Source of the DNA: DSWT01 sp035415725
GTDB lineage: Bacteria; Chloroflexota; Anaerolineae; B4-G1; SLSP01
DNA length: 45,566 nt
NCBI GenBank assembly: GCA_035415725.1
Contig: DAOOGN010000022.1
Coordinates: 1 to 45,566 of the forward strand
Direction of reading: 5' to 3'
Below, piece after piece: positions 1 to 8,456 of the stretch. The stretch's first letter is position 1, and every line of letters starts with the position of its first letter. The notes under the pieces were generated by a model. That model ran no database searches. It was not told the DNA's origin and saw only the letters and a program-made list of their open reading frames with translations. A program made the translations under genes and the position numbers.

Positions 1-192
1 GTTTTTTGTCAATACCGGACCCTGTTTATCGAGGCATTTGTCAAAAGTCCAATAAAAAATCAGTGCCATCCGTGGCCAAAACCAACGCCGTTTGTCCATC
101 ACTACGCCAAAGTTCCAGAGAACCCTTTTATTCTAACATAGCCCCCTGAATCGACAAGATGATAAATGAACCTTTGTAAAACGTCATTCTTT

Positions 193-1527
193 TTAATGCA
201 AACGCCCCCAGAGCGCCGCCGCCAGTTCCTGTGACCTTGCGGTGATGGCCTCTTCATCCAGCGTAAGCAGTTGGCGATCCCGCATCAAAAGCCGCCCAGC
301 GCTGATCGTCGTTGTGATCGCGGAGGCCTCGTAGCCAAAAAGGATGTGCCACGGAAGGTTCTCCGCCGTCAACGGTGTCGTCGGTTTGTAATCGACAAGA
401 ATGAGATCCGCCATTGCGCCGGGCATCAGGACCCCCAGCCGTTGTGCGGGCCAGAAAATGCGCGCGAGCTGCGCGTTGGCGTCGTAGGCCAACTGGAACA
501 CGAGGTCGCCGGGCATCGCCCGCGGATCGCGCCGCATGAGCTTGTGCCCCAGATAGGCTGCCTTCATCTCGGCAACCATGTTGTTGCTGAAGCCGTCATT
601 CCCCAGCGCCACCCGCACACCACGCACCAGCATCTCCTCCACGCGTGCAAAACCGACGGCGTTGTTCATATTCGAGCGCGGTTGATGTGTCACCCACGTG
701 CCACTTTCCGCCAGCACGTCCATCTCGGACGCATCGATGTGGACGGCATGCGCCACGATGGAGCGCGGTCCCAAGATACCCGCATCATGCAGGCGGTGGA
801 TGACGCGCTTGCCGGACTTCGCCAGGCTGTCCTCCACATCCTCCTCCCCTTCTGCCGCGTGGATGTGGAATCCACTCTCCAGAGCGGCTGCCGCAGCGAC
901 GGCATTTGCCAAAGTCGCGTCGCTCAGCGTCAACGAAGCGTGCAAGCCAAACGTCGCTGCCAACTGGGGATGGGGGTGGGCGCGCATCCGCCGCAGGAAA
1001 CGGACATTCTCGGCAATGCCGGCCGCCGCGCGCGCGGGGCCATCACGGTCGGAGACCTCGTAACACAACGAGGCGCGGATACCAGACTCGATCACCGCTT
1101 CGGCCAGCACATCGAGCGAACCGTCGATGGCGTTGGGGCTGGCGTGATGGTCGATAAGGGTGGTCGTGCCGTGACGAATAGCGTCCGCCAGGCACACCAA
1201 CGCAGAATAGCGAATGTCTTCCGGCGTCAAGCCTTTGTCAAGCCGCCACCACAGCCGTTCCAGGATTTCGCCGAAGCGTGCGGCCGGCGGCCCCGGATAG
1301 GCCCATCCGCGCGCCCATGCGCCGTAGAAATGGGTGTGTCCGCATAACAGCGCCGGCAGGGCCAGTTGTCCTGCCGCATCCAACTGTTCCTCGTCGGGAT
1401 ATTGCGTCACCAGAGCCGTTGTCGTTCCTAAGGCGGCAATTTTGCCCGCGCGGATGAGCAAGGCGCCATCGTCAAGGACCTGCGGATTATCACCAAGTGT
1501 GGCAACACGAGCATGAGTGATTAACAT
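193..1527 (-). CDS. ssnA: SsnA-like amidohydrolase (putative aminohydrolase)
   Basis: A 444-residue amidohydrolase of the cytosine deaminase/chlorohydrolase-like superfamily, closest by eye to SsnA proteins, which often sit near selenium-dependent molybdenum hydroxylase genes. Seen: HxH metal motif in CGHTHFYGAWARG (H64, H66), a second metal histidine region HIHAAEGE (221-228), HAVH (260-263) and the metal Asp in LGNDGFSNNM (around D311). The stretch SDRDGPARAAAGIAENVRFL is typical of SsnA as I remember it. The family is expected to hydrolyse an amino group from a purine- or triazine-like ring in the cytoplasm; the true substrate is unknown. The ATG at 1527 has a good upstream ribosome site (GGGGAGGACATT). 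No molybdenum hydroxylase or selenium genes are seen in the window, so the gene stands alone. An inverted repeat lies just upstream. Confidence 0.82.
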   Translation of the reverse strand: MLITHARVATLGDNPQVLDDGALLIRAGKIAALGTTTALVTQYPDEEQLDAAGQLALPALLCGHTHFYGAWARGWAYPGPPAARFGEILERLWWRLDKGLTPEDIRYSALVCLADAIRHGTTTLIDHHASPNAIDGSLDVLAEAVIESGIRASLCYEVSDRDGPARAAAGIAENVRFLRRMRAHPHPQLAATFGLHASLTLSDATLANAVAAAAALESGFHIHAAEGEEDVEDSLAKSGKRVIHRLHDAGILGPRSIVAHAVHIDASEMDVLAESGTWVTHQPRSNMNNAVGFARVEEMLVRGVRVALGNDGFSNNMVAEMKAAYLGHKLMRRDPRAMPGDLVFQLAYDANAQLARIFWPAQRLGVLMPGAMADLILVDYKPTTPLTAENLPWHILFGYEASAITTTISAGRLLMRDRQLLTLDEEAITARSQELAAALWGRLH

Positions 1528-1567
1528 AATGTCCTCCCCATAAGAATCAGTAGATCTAATTTTGCCT

Positions 1568-1591
1568 GGTCTGGATCGCCAGATCTAGACC
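1568..1591. promoter_or_regulatory. candidate operator upstream of ssnA-like gene
   Basis: An inverted repeat GGTCTGGATC-GCCA-GATCTAGACC (arms match at 9 of 10 positions) lies 41-64 bp upstream of the ssnA-like start codon. The size and symmetry suit a dimeric helix-turn-helix repressor, for example of the GntR class. No regulator gene is adjacent, and I see no convincing -35/-10 pair on the minus strand to position it against, so this is a suggestion only. Confidence 0.35.
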
Positions 1592-1626
1592 GGAACGGGG
1601 ATTTGATGCCCCCCGCGGCGCCATTT

Positions 1627-1734
1627 CAGGACTTACGCAAGTCTGGCTCGAATCAAGCGACGGAGGATTTGTAGTGACGCCTTCAGGCGTCTCTTAGGAG
1701 CCGTCACTACAAACAGAAATTTGCGTAAGTCCTA
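1627..1734. mobile_element. 108-bp nested-palindrome MITE-like element
   Basis: The ends are perfect 13-bp inverted repeats, AGGACTTACGCAA at 1628-1640 and TTGCGTAAGTCCT at 1721-1733. Inside are a second inverted pair, TTTGTAGTGACG (1668-1679) and CGTCACTACAAA (1702-1713), and a small hairpin GACGCCT-TC-AGGCGTC (1677-1692). The 5-bp word CATTT flanks the element on both sides (1622-1626 and 1735-1739) and may be a target-site duplication. There is no coding capacity. AGGACTTACGCA-type ends are, from general knowledge, common on small elements of cyanobacteria and Chloroflexota. A diverged relative lies at 34311-34373. Confidence 0.65.
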
Positions 1735-1769
1735 CATTTGTGATCTACTGAGAACTGGAAATACAGCGG

Positions 1770-2699
1770 CTAGCGTTGGCGAAAGCGTGAATCCTCAGCC
1801 AACGTTCGGCGCAATCCTTCTTGCAACGTCACCTGGGGTTCGTACCCCAGCCGTTGGCGCGCCAGTGTTACATCCGCCCGCAGGCGCGTCACGCCGCCAC
1901 CCTCTACCGGGCTGTGGATGATGTTGCTTGAGGAACCGGTCAACGCCAACACCTGCTGCGCCAATGCCAGGATCGAGGTTTCTTCGCCGCTGCCGATGTT
2001 GATCGTGCGGTGATCCACATCCAGGGCGGTTAAAGCCGCCATCAAGGCGCGCACTACATCATCGACATACACGAAATCGCGTGTTTGTTCGCCGTTCCCA
2101 AAAACCACCAGCGAACCGCCGCCCAATGCCTGATGCATGAATCGTGGCACCACCGGAGAATGCGCCGGAAGCAGGGGTTGTCCCGGCCCATAAGCGTTGA
2201 AAATCCGCAACGCGACGGTCGTCGTGCCCCAGAGCGCCCCAATTGTGTGGACATAGTATTCCGCTGCCAGCTTACTGACGGCGTAAGGGGATTGAGGGCT
2301 GGGCGTCATCGTTTCGGACACCGGCTGGGTCGTCTGCGCTCCATAGATCGCGCCGGACGAGGTAAAGACCAGGCGTGGGACACCCACATCGCGCATCGCC
2401 TCCAGCAGAGCAACGGTCCCACCGACGTTCACCTCGTTGTATTCCCGTGGATAGAGAATCGACTCTGCCACCAACACACGCGCGGCCAGGTGGTACACAC
2501 ATTGCACGCCCTGCAAGAGCGTCCATAGTTTGGGCCGGTTGGTGATTTCCCCCCGATGAAAAAACACCCGCGCATCCAGGCGCGTTTGATCTCCGGCGCT
2601 GAGATCGTCCAACACAAGAACTTCATGGCCCTGGCGCACCAGAGCGTTAGAGAGCGCACTGCCCAGAAAACCGGCTCCACCTGTCACCAAAATTCGCAC
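1770..2699 (-). CDS. NAD-dependent epimerase/dehydratase (UDP-glucose 4-epimerase-like SDR)
   Basis: A 309-residue extended short-chain dehydrogenase/reductase. The N-terminus has the NAD-binding turn TGGAGFLGS (6-14), followed by DDLSAGD after beta-2, the NAG-like HLAA turn (70-73), the catalytic TSS at 113-115 and YAVSK (Y139, K143), and a C-terminal substrate lobe with IFNAYGP and TRDFVYVDDVV. Length and motifs fit nucleotide-sugar epimerases and dehydratases such as GalE-like proteins; the exact sugar cannot be read from sequence. It probably works in the cytoplasm on precursors of cell-surface glycans, as does the separate SDR at 8457. The ATG at 2699 has AGGACCTT upstream. It is separated from the ssnA-like gene by a small palindromic element, so the two are probably not co-transcribed. 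Confidence 0.85.
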   Translation of the reverse strand: MRILVTGGAGFLGSALSNALVRQGHEVLVLDDLSAGDQTRLDARVFFHRGEITNRPKLWTLLQGVQCVYHLAARVLVAESILYPREYNEVNVGGTVALLEAMRDVGVPRLVFTSSGAIYGAQTTQPVSETMTPSPQSPYAVSKLAAEYYVHTIGALWGTTTVALRIFNAYGPGQPLLPAHSPVVPRFMHQALGGGSLVVFGNGEQTRDFVYVDDVVRALMAALTALDVDHRTINIGSGEETSILALAQQVLALTGSSSNIIHSPVEGGGVTRLRADVTLARQRLGYEPQVTLQEGLRRTLAEDSRFRQR

Positions 2700-2725
2700 A
2701 AGGTCCTCCGTGGTAAAGAGTTCGT

Positions 2726-2916
2726 GTATCTATTCAGGCGCTCGGGCCGATCTCTGACTGTGCCCGCCCCTGCCTGGGCCGGCGGTGACGCCCATCCCTT
2801 CATCCTCAGGGAAAGGGGTTGAGGGGGTCAGCGCCGATGGCCGCAGTGTCAACCCATGATGCACCATCCCCAAAGTCTCATCCCGTTCGCCACCTGGCAG
2901 GGGGCTGAATAGTGAC
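2726..2916 (-). mobile_element. internally deleted copy of the GTATCTATTCAGGC MITE-like family
   Basis: This copy begins GTATCTATTCAGGC (2726-2739) and ends CACCTGGCAGGGGGCTGAATAGTGAC (about 2891-2916), the opposite orientation to the copy at 3109 and the same as the copy at 38847. The stretch GTGTCAACCCATGATGCACC and the following CATCCCCAAAGTC closely match 39098-39122. The C/G-rich middle palindrome is shortened. I see no matching 8-bp direct repeat at its edges, so it may be old or trimmed. It starts 26 bp upstream of the epimerase start codon and could affect its expression. Confidence 0.6.
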
Positions 2917-3108
2917 TCCCATTTTAGCATAGGTCACAGAAACTTCTAACTTTGCGATGAACGTCTTCCTTTTTCCGATAATCTGTCTTATACCTCTTTG
3001 CGCTTGGATGGATGCACCTTGCCCATCTCTGATTTCCGGCTATCATGACCTTGTTGACCCAATAAAACCAAACTACAAGACTGAAGACTACCAGACTATT
3101 TTCATTAT
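2917..3108. other. intergenic stretch without recognised features
   Basis: AT-richer unique sequence between two copies of the MITE-like family. No open frame with a plausible ribosome site, no RNA gene and no clear promoter was found. The last 8 bases, TTCATTAT (3101-3108), are the left half of the target duplication around the next element. Confidence 0.5.
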
Positions 3109-3438
3109 GTAGCTATTCAGCCACCCTTGCGAGGTGACGAACGGGACTTTGGGGAGGGCACATAATAGGTTATCCCTTCGGCAGGTGCTGACCCTCTTAT
3201 CCCCCAACCCCCTTCTCCCCCGCAAGCGGGGAAGAAGGGGGCGAAAAAGCGGGGGTGTGGCGGGCGGCGAAGCCGCCCGCCACACCCCCACCCAAAATCC
3301 CCCTTCCTGGGGGGGGAAGGGGGGCTGGGGGGATGGGCTTATAGAAATGTCATACAGAAGCACCTGGCCTACCAAAGTCTACGCCAAACCTGGTATGGAA
3401 TAAGTGGCTTAGTCAGGTTTACTAGCCTGAATAGATAC
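3109..3438 (+). mobile_element. full-length 330-bp MITE-like element with 8-bp target duplication
   Basis: The left end is GTAGCTATTCAGCC (3109-3122); the right end read on the other strand is GTATCTATTCAGGC, giving 14-bp imperfect terminal inverted repeats (12 of 14). The direct repeat TTCATTAT flanks it at 3101-3108 and 3439-3446, as expected from transposition with 8-bp staggered cuts. The interior holds long C/G palindromes, including GCGGGCGGCG-AAGC-CGCCCGC near 3260-3285. There is no transposase frame, so mobility would have to come from an enzyme encoded elsewhere. The element lies directly upstream of hflX, whose leader it partly supplies. Related copies are at 2726, 11786, 24201, 38847 and 43332. 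Confidence 0.8.
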
Positions 3439-3461
3439 TTCATTATTTTCATAAGGAAAGC

Positions 3462-4829
3462 ATGACCGAACGCGAATCGATTAAGGAGACCATCGCCCCG
3501 CCGGAAAAAGCCTATCTGGTCGGTGTGGAATGGAAAGCTATTCCTAACGGGAAATATGCGCCTGAAGCCTGGCCGGCCGCAGAATCCCTCAACGAGCTGG
3601 GACGTCTGGCCGATACGGCCGGCCTGGTCGTTGTGGGACACGCCACCCAAAAGTTAGAACGTCCTAACGCTTCCACCTTTATCGGCAAGGGCAAGGCCGC
3701 CGAGATTGCTGCCACCGCGCAACAACTCGGCGTCGATGTCGTCATCTTCGATGCCGACTTAACGCCAGGTCATCAACGCGAATTGGAAAACATTGTCGGC
3801 CAGGATGTCAAGGTGATGGATCGCACCGGGCTGATCCTGGACATCTTCGCCCAGCACGCGCATACCCGCGAAGGGGCGCTCCAGGTCGAACTGGCGCAAT
3901 ACGAATATCGCCTGCCCCGCCTGACCCAGACGTGGACGCAACAGGCGCTGACCCGTCAGGCCGGCGGGCGCGCGGGCGGCAGCACCGGCGGCGTCGGCGT
4001 GCGCGGCCCCGGCGAGACGAAGCTGGAAATGGACCGCAACGTGATCCGCCACCGCATCACCCAGATCAAGCACGAATTGGAGAATGTGCGCGCGCAGCGC
4101 GCCCGGCACCGCAGTCAACGCCGCCGCAGTGGATTGCCCACCGTCGCGCTGGTCGGTTACACCAACGCGGGCAAATCCACCCTCCTCAACACCCTCAGCG
4201 GCGCCGATGTCTACGTCGCCGATCAACTCTTCGCTACCCTCGACCCGACGACGCGCCGTGTTACCCTGCCGGGCGGCACGGTAGTGTTGTTGACCGATAC
4301 TGTCGGGTTCATCCAAAGGCTCCCCACCACTTTGATTGCTGCCTTTCGCGCCACGTTAGAAGAGGTGATCGAGGCTGACCTGCTGCTGCACATTATCGAC
4401 GCCAGTCATCCCCAGGCGCTCGAGCAGGCTCACGCCGTCTATGCCACCCTCAAGGAAATCGAAGCGGCAGACATCCCGATAATCAATGTGCTGAATAAAA
4501 TCGACCGGTTCCCTGACCCGGCCGCCGCCGGCGCCACCTTGCGTGATCTGCCCGATAGCGTCGCCGTTTCCGCCTTGACCGGCCAGGGAGTGGATAGTCT
4601 GCTTCAGCACATCGAAGAAGTCCTGGAAGCTGAGATGAAGCGTCTTGACGTGCTCATCCCCTTCAACCGTGGAGACCTGGTTGGCCTTTTCCACGAGCGT
4701 GGACTGATCGATAAAGAAGAATACCGTGAGGCAGGCACGCGCATCCTGGGGCGACTTCCGGAAACCCTGGCTCTACAATTTGACGATTTCCGCACTCCCC
4801 GACGTCCTAAAGTGCAGGCAGATTCTTAA
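3462..4829 (+). CDS. hflX: GTPase HflX
   Basis: A 455-residue ribosome-associated GTPase. The N-terminal HflX domain contains the glycine-rich segment RAGGSTGGVGVRGPGETKLE (about residues 169-188) and a basic helix. The G domain follows: P-loop GYTNAGKS (232-239), switch I around FATLDPTTRR, DTVGF as G3, and NKID as G4. HflX splits stalled or idle 70S ribosomes and can act as a heat-stress rescue factor. The ATG at 3462 has AAGGAAAG 6 bases upstream. The gene starts only 24 bp after a MITE-like element, so its native promoter may have been replaced or displaced. It is followed on the same strand by rlmE; both act on the large ribosomal subunit. Confidence 0.95.
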   Translation: MTERESIKETIAPPEKAYLVGVEWKAIPNGKYAPEAWPAAESLNELGRLADTAGLVVVGHATQKLERPNASTFIGKGKAAEIAATAQQLGVDVVIFDADLTPGHQRELENIVGQDVKVMDRTGLILDIFAQHAHTREGALQVELAQYEYRLPRLTQTWTQQALTRQAGGRAGGSTGGVGVRGPGETKLEMDRNVIRHRITQIKHELENVRAQRARHRSQRRRSGLPTVALVGYTNAGKSTLLNTLSGADVYVADQLFATLDPTTRRVTLPGGTVVLLTDTVGFIQRLPTTLIAAFRATLEEVIEADLLLHIIDASHPQALEQAHAVYATLKEIEAADIPIINVLNKIDRFPDPAAAGATLRDLPDSVAVSALTGQGVDSLLQHIEEVLEAEMKRLDVLIPFNRGDLVGLFHERGLIDKEEYREAGTRILGRLPETLALQFDDFRTPRRPKVQADS

Positions 4830-4855
4830 CGGCGCCTCACACCAATCTTCACGAA

Positions 4856-4916
4856 TTTTTAAGAGATTCTGGACTCGTCAGGATGATAGTGAACACAACC
4901 GCTTTTTAAGAGATTC
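4856..4916 (+). repeat. short direct repeat pair between hflX and rlmE
   Basis: The 14-mer TTTTTAAGAGATTC occurs at 4856-4869 and again at 4903-4916, 47 bp apart, within the 134-bp gap between hflX and rlmE. No function is apparent; it may be remnants of a degraded dispersed repeat. Confidence 0.5.
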
Positions 4917-4963
4917 GCGTGGATGAGCGAGATTAGCGGTTTGTTTTATACGAGGGAAATGAT

Positions 4964-5569
4964 TTGTCGCATTGGCGCAAGCAACAACGTAAGGAACTTT
5001 ATTTCCAAAAGGCGAAGCAAGAGGGCTACCGCGCCCGCTCGGCGTACAAGCTCTTGCAGATCCAGGAAAAATTTCACATCATCCGCCGCGGCGACATCGT
5101 GGTGGATTTGGGCGCCGCGCCGGGATCATGGAGCCAGGTAACGGTGAAACTGGTGGGCAACAGCGGCCGCGTGATCGCCCTCGACCTGCAAGCCATCGCC
5201 CCCATTCCCGGCGTCACCACGCTACAAGGCGATATGACTGATCCGGCCATTCAGGCGCAAGTGATGGAGATGGCCGGCGGGCACGCTAACGTCGTGCTCA
5301 GCGATGCCGCGCCTTCCACCACCGGCATCAAGCTGCGCGACCACGTGCTCTCCATCGAGCTAGGCCGCGCTGCGCTTGCCGTCGCTCAAAACCTTCTCGT
5401 TCCCGGCGGCAACCTGGTGATCAAAGTTTTCGAGGGTGAAGACCTGCCCGGCCTGCTCCACGATGTCAAAATGGCCTTCCACCCGGTCAAAGTCCACACC
5501 CCACCGGCTACCCGCAACGAAAGTTGGGAATCCTTTATCATCGCTCGAGGGTTCAAAGCGCCCCTATGA
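4964..5569 (+). CDS. rlmE: 23S rRNA 2'-O-ribose methyltransferase RlmE (FtsJ)
   Basis: A 201-residue Rossmann methyltransferase that methylates the 2'-OH of U2552 in the A loop of 23S rRNA using S-adenosylmethionine. Seen: YRARSAYKLLQI near the N-terminus, the SAM-binding motif VVDLGAAPGSWSQV, VVLSDAAP with the catalytic Asp, and LVIKVFEGED with the catalytic Lys. These correspond to the K-D-K-E tetrad of the family, with an early Lys in SAYKLLQ. The start is TTG at 4964, preceded by GAGGGAAA; no in-frame ATG precedes the conserved N-terminus. The gene overlaps the next one by ATGA, so they are translationally coupled. Confidence 0.93.
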   Translation: MSHWRKQQRKELYFQKAKQEGYRARSAYKLLQIQEKFHIIRRGDIVVDLGAAPGSWSQVTVKLVGNSGRVIALDLQAIAPIPGVTTLQGDMTDPAIQAQVMEMAGGHANVVLSDAAPSTTGIKLRDHVLSIELGRAALAVAQNLLVPGGNLVIKVFEGEDLPGLLHDVKMAFHPVKVHTPPATRNESWESFIIARGFKAPL

Positions 5570-8292
5570 TCCCAGAAGAACTGCACTTGCGCAATTTTCT
5601 TTCTCACCGTGAGACCGACCTGGACTTTCGCGGCGTCCATCTCGCCAGCCTGGTTGGCGAGAACGGCGCGGGCAAATCTGCGCTGCTCGATGCCATCACC
5701 TGGGCCGTGTGGGGCCGGTCGCGTGCGCCTTACGGACGCGATGAAGACCTCGTTTACCACGGTGAGGACGCCGTCGAAGTCGAGTACATCTTTCGCATGC
5801 CATACCAGGGCGGAGACGAACGCCGCTGTCGTATTTTGCGCCGCCGTGAGCATCGGGGACGCCGTGCCGCCAACTCACTCCTCGATTTCCAGGTGGAAGG
5901 GGATGACGGCTGGCATATTCTCACCGCCGACAGCATCCGCGAGACGCAAAACCGCATCGTCGAGCAGCTTGGGCTGGATTACGATACCTTCATCAATTCG
6001 GCCTACCTGCGCCAGGGACACGCCGATGAGTTTACCATTCAATCCCCTGCTGACCGCAAGCGCGTCCTCAGTACGATCCTGGGACTGGATCGTTGGGTCG
6101 AGTACCAGGAACGCGCCAAGAAACAACTTTCCGGCGTGCAAGGGCGCCTGCAAGAAGTGGATCGTCGCCTGGACGAGACCATGCAGGAGTTAGCCCGTCG
6201 TCCGGAATACGAAGCACAGCTTGCTGAAGCTGTAGTGCAAGCGCAGGAGGCCGAAGCGCGCCTGGCCGAAATCCAAACGCAAGTGGACAAAATCACCCGC
6301 ATCCAGGAACAGGCGCTGGGCCTGCGTCGTCAACTCGCCGACCTGGATGAACGTCTGCAGCAAGAAAAAACGCGCCTTGTGCAACTCCAGCACGATGAGA
6401 AAACGCGCCAAGACCAGCATGCTTACTACACGGCGATGCTGGAACAATCTGCCACCATCGAAGCGAACTACCAGGACTATCAAGCCGCCATCGGTGAGGA
6501 GCGCGCCTGGGGTGAGAAACTCAGTCAGGCGGCCCGCCTGCAAAGCGAAAAATCGCACTGGGAAGGGGTCATCGCCGCCGAACGGGAGGCGCTTAACAAG
6601 CAGCTTCGGGCGGCAGAACAGGAGATCACCCGCCTCGAGCGGGTCATCGCCGAAAACCGCGCCCGGCTGGAGCGCACGCTGAGTGACGCGCGGGGGCAAA
6701 TCGCTCTCCTCCAGGAGCGCGCCGCCGCTCCGACGCTGCTGGCCGACCTCGAAGCCGCCCAGGCCAAACTGGCGCGTCTGGAACAGATCGCCCAGGACCA
6801 GGAAGCCGACCGCGCAGCGCTACAAGCCGGCGAAGTCGAGCGCAGTCGGCTGATCGAACGCAACCGCCAGCTTCGTGAACTGAGGGACAAAGTCAAGAAC
6901 CGTCTGGAAGTCCTCGCCGAAGCCGCAGCAGTCTGTCCTCTGTGCCGCCAACCCCTTACACCGGAACACCAGGAACGCTTGCTGGCGGAAATTCAGGCCG
7001 AAGGCGAAACTCTGGGGGATGAACTTCGCGCCAATATCACCCGCATCCAAACCCTGCAAGAGGAAAAAAATGCCCTTCAACGGCGCATCCAGGAAAACGA
7101 CTCATGGCTCCGCGAGCGTCCTCGCCAGGAGCAGATCGTCGCCCGTCTCCAGCAGCAGCTAGAGCAGAGCGCTATCGCGCGCGAGCGCATGGCCGATTTA
7201 CAAACACACGCCGAGGTCCTCGAGCAGCAAATCGCCGCCGAAGCCTATGCTGAAGCCGAGCGGGATAAGCGCGCGAGCGTCATGGCGACGTTGACCGCGC
7301 ATCAAGCCTGCCTTGATCAAGAAAATTACGCCGGTGAAGCACGCGCAGCGCTCGCCGCTGTTCTCGCGGCGTTGGCGGAACTCGGCTACGATGCCGCCGC
7401 CCACCAAATCATCAAAAACCGCATCCAGGCGCTCAGCAGCGCCGAAGCGGACTACCGCGAATTGGAAAAGGCGCGCGTCAGCCTGGAAAAAGAAGCCGAA
7501 ACGCTCAAGCGTCTCGCCCTGGAGATCGAAGTGCAGCAAGGGCGCATTGCCCAACTCAATGCAGAACGGGCCGCGCAAGAAGCCGCCCTCGACGCCCTGC
7601 GCCCCGCCCTCGCGGAGGGGCCGCGTCTGGAATATCAATTGAACCAGGCGCGCCAGCAAGAATCCATGGCCCGTCAGCGCGTAGGGGCGGCGCGGCAAAA
7701 TCTCACCGCCCTGGAGACGCTGGAACGTCGTCTGACGGACATGCGTGCCCAGCACGAGGAACTGGCACTGCGCGTCGGACGGCTCGCCGAACTGCGCGAC
7801 GCCTTCGGCGTCAACGGCATCCCGGCGATGATCATCGAGCACACCCTGCCGGAGCTGGAGCGCGAGGCCAACTACATCCTCCAAAGCCTTACCGGTGGAC
7901 GGATGCACGTCCGCTTCGAGACCCAGCGCGAGACCAAAACGGGGAATCTGCGCGAGACGCTGGACATCATCATCAGCGACGAAAAGGGAGCGCGTCCCTA
8001 CGAGAACTTCTCCGGCGGCGAGCAATTCCGCGTCGACTTTGCCATCCGGGTAGCGCTCTCGCGCATGCTGGCGCAGCGCGCGGGGGTGCGTCTACGCTCG
8101 TTGTTTGTGGACGAAGGCTTTGGTTCCCTGGACGCCGACGGGCGGCAGCGGCTCGTGGAAGCCGTCAAAACCGTGCAACATGAATTCGACCTGATCCTCG
8201 TCATCACCCACATCGACGAACTGCGCGAAGCCTTCCCTACGCAAATTCAGGTGACGAAGGGTGAGGGAGGTTCTATCGTTGAGGTGGTGTAG
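5566..8292 (+). CDS. sbcC: SbcC/Rad50-type SMC-family ATPase
   Basis: A 908-residue protein when started at the ATG at 5566, inside the rlmE stop codon (ATGA overlap). An upstream in-frame ATG at 5524 would add 14 residues but lies inside rlmE. The N-terminal ABC half has Walker A GENGAGKS (31-38) and a Q-loop around YLRQGHADEF. Long coiled coils flank the zinc hook CPLC (C457, C460). The C-terminal half has signature FSGGEQFRVDFAIRVALS and Walker B LFVDEGFGSLD. With SbcD/Mre11 nuclease such proteins process DNA ends and hairpins. No sbcD/mre11 gene is adjacent, which is unusual because the pair is commonly linked. In a region crowded with palindromic repeats, hairpin processing would be relevant, but that link is inference. 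Confidence 0.9.
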   Translation: MIPEELHLRNFLSHRETDLDFRGVHLASLVGENGAGKSALLDAITWAVWGRSRAPYGRDEDLVYHGEDAVEVEYIFRMPYQGGDERRCRILRRREHRGRRAANSLLDFQVEGDDGWHILTADSIRETQNRIVEQLGLDYDTFINSAYLRQGHADEFTIQSPADRKRVLSTILGLDRWVEYQERAKKQLSGVQGRLQEVDRRLDETMQELARRPEYEAQLAEAVVQAQEAEARLAEIQTQVDKITRIQEQALGLRRQLADLDERLQQEKTRLVQLQHDEKTRQDQHAYYTAMLEQSATIEANYQDYQAAIGEERAWGEKLSQAARLQSEKSHWEGVIAAEREALNKQLRAAEQEITRLERVIAENRARLERTLSDARGQIALLQERAAAPTLLADLEAAQAKLARLEQIAQDQEADRAALQAGEVERSRLIERNRQLRELRDKVKNRLEVLAEAAAVCPLCRQPLTPEHQERLLAEIQAEGETLGDELRANITRIQTLQEEKNALQRRIQENDSWLRERPRQEQIVARLQQQLEQSAIARERMADLQTHAEVLEQQIAAEAYAEAERDKRASVMATLTAHQACLDQENYAGEARAALAAVLAALAELGYDAAAHQIIKNRIQALSSAEADYRELEKARVSLEKEAETLKRLALEIEVQQGRIAQLNAERAAQEAALDALRPALAEGPRLEYQLNQARQQESMARQRVGAARQNLTALETLERRLTDMRAQHEELALRVGRLAELRDAFGVNGIPAMIIEHTLPELEREANYILQSLTGGRMHVRFETQRETKTGNLRETLDIIISDEKGARPYENFSGGEQFRVDFAIRVALSRMLAQRAGVRLRSLFVDEGFGSLDADGRQRLVEAVKTVQHEFDLILVITHIDELREAFPTQIQVTKGEGGSIVEVV

Positions 8293-8456
8293 CATAAAAG
8301 GTCTGATTGTTAATACATCCCGGCAGCCTGGCGGAGGACTCCAGATCGTGAGAAATTCCCCTCGTGAGGAGTCTCCAGCGTGGGGACCCCCCAACTTGTT
8401 GGGGCGGTTTGCCAGGTCCGGCTTTTATCTCATTTCTCATTTCTCAAGGGGGTTCC

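Noticed and set aside
1..192. Possible gene end or RNA at the left edge
   Set aside because: No frame, hairpin or RNA motif could be supported in this short AT-richer stretch.
271..1347. Long open frame on the plus strand opposite the ssnA-like gene
   Set aside because: It is the GC-rich antisense of a clearly conserved amidohydrolase gene and its translation shows no family features.
3134..3403. Open frames across the C/G palindromes of the 330-bp element
   Set aside because: Both strands are open only because of composition; the matching positions in other copies carry frame changes and stops.
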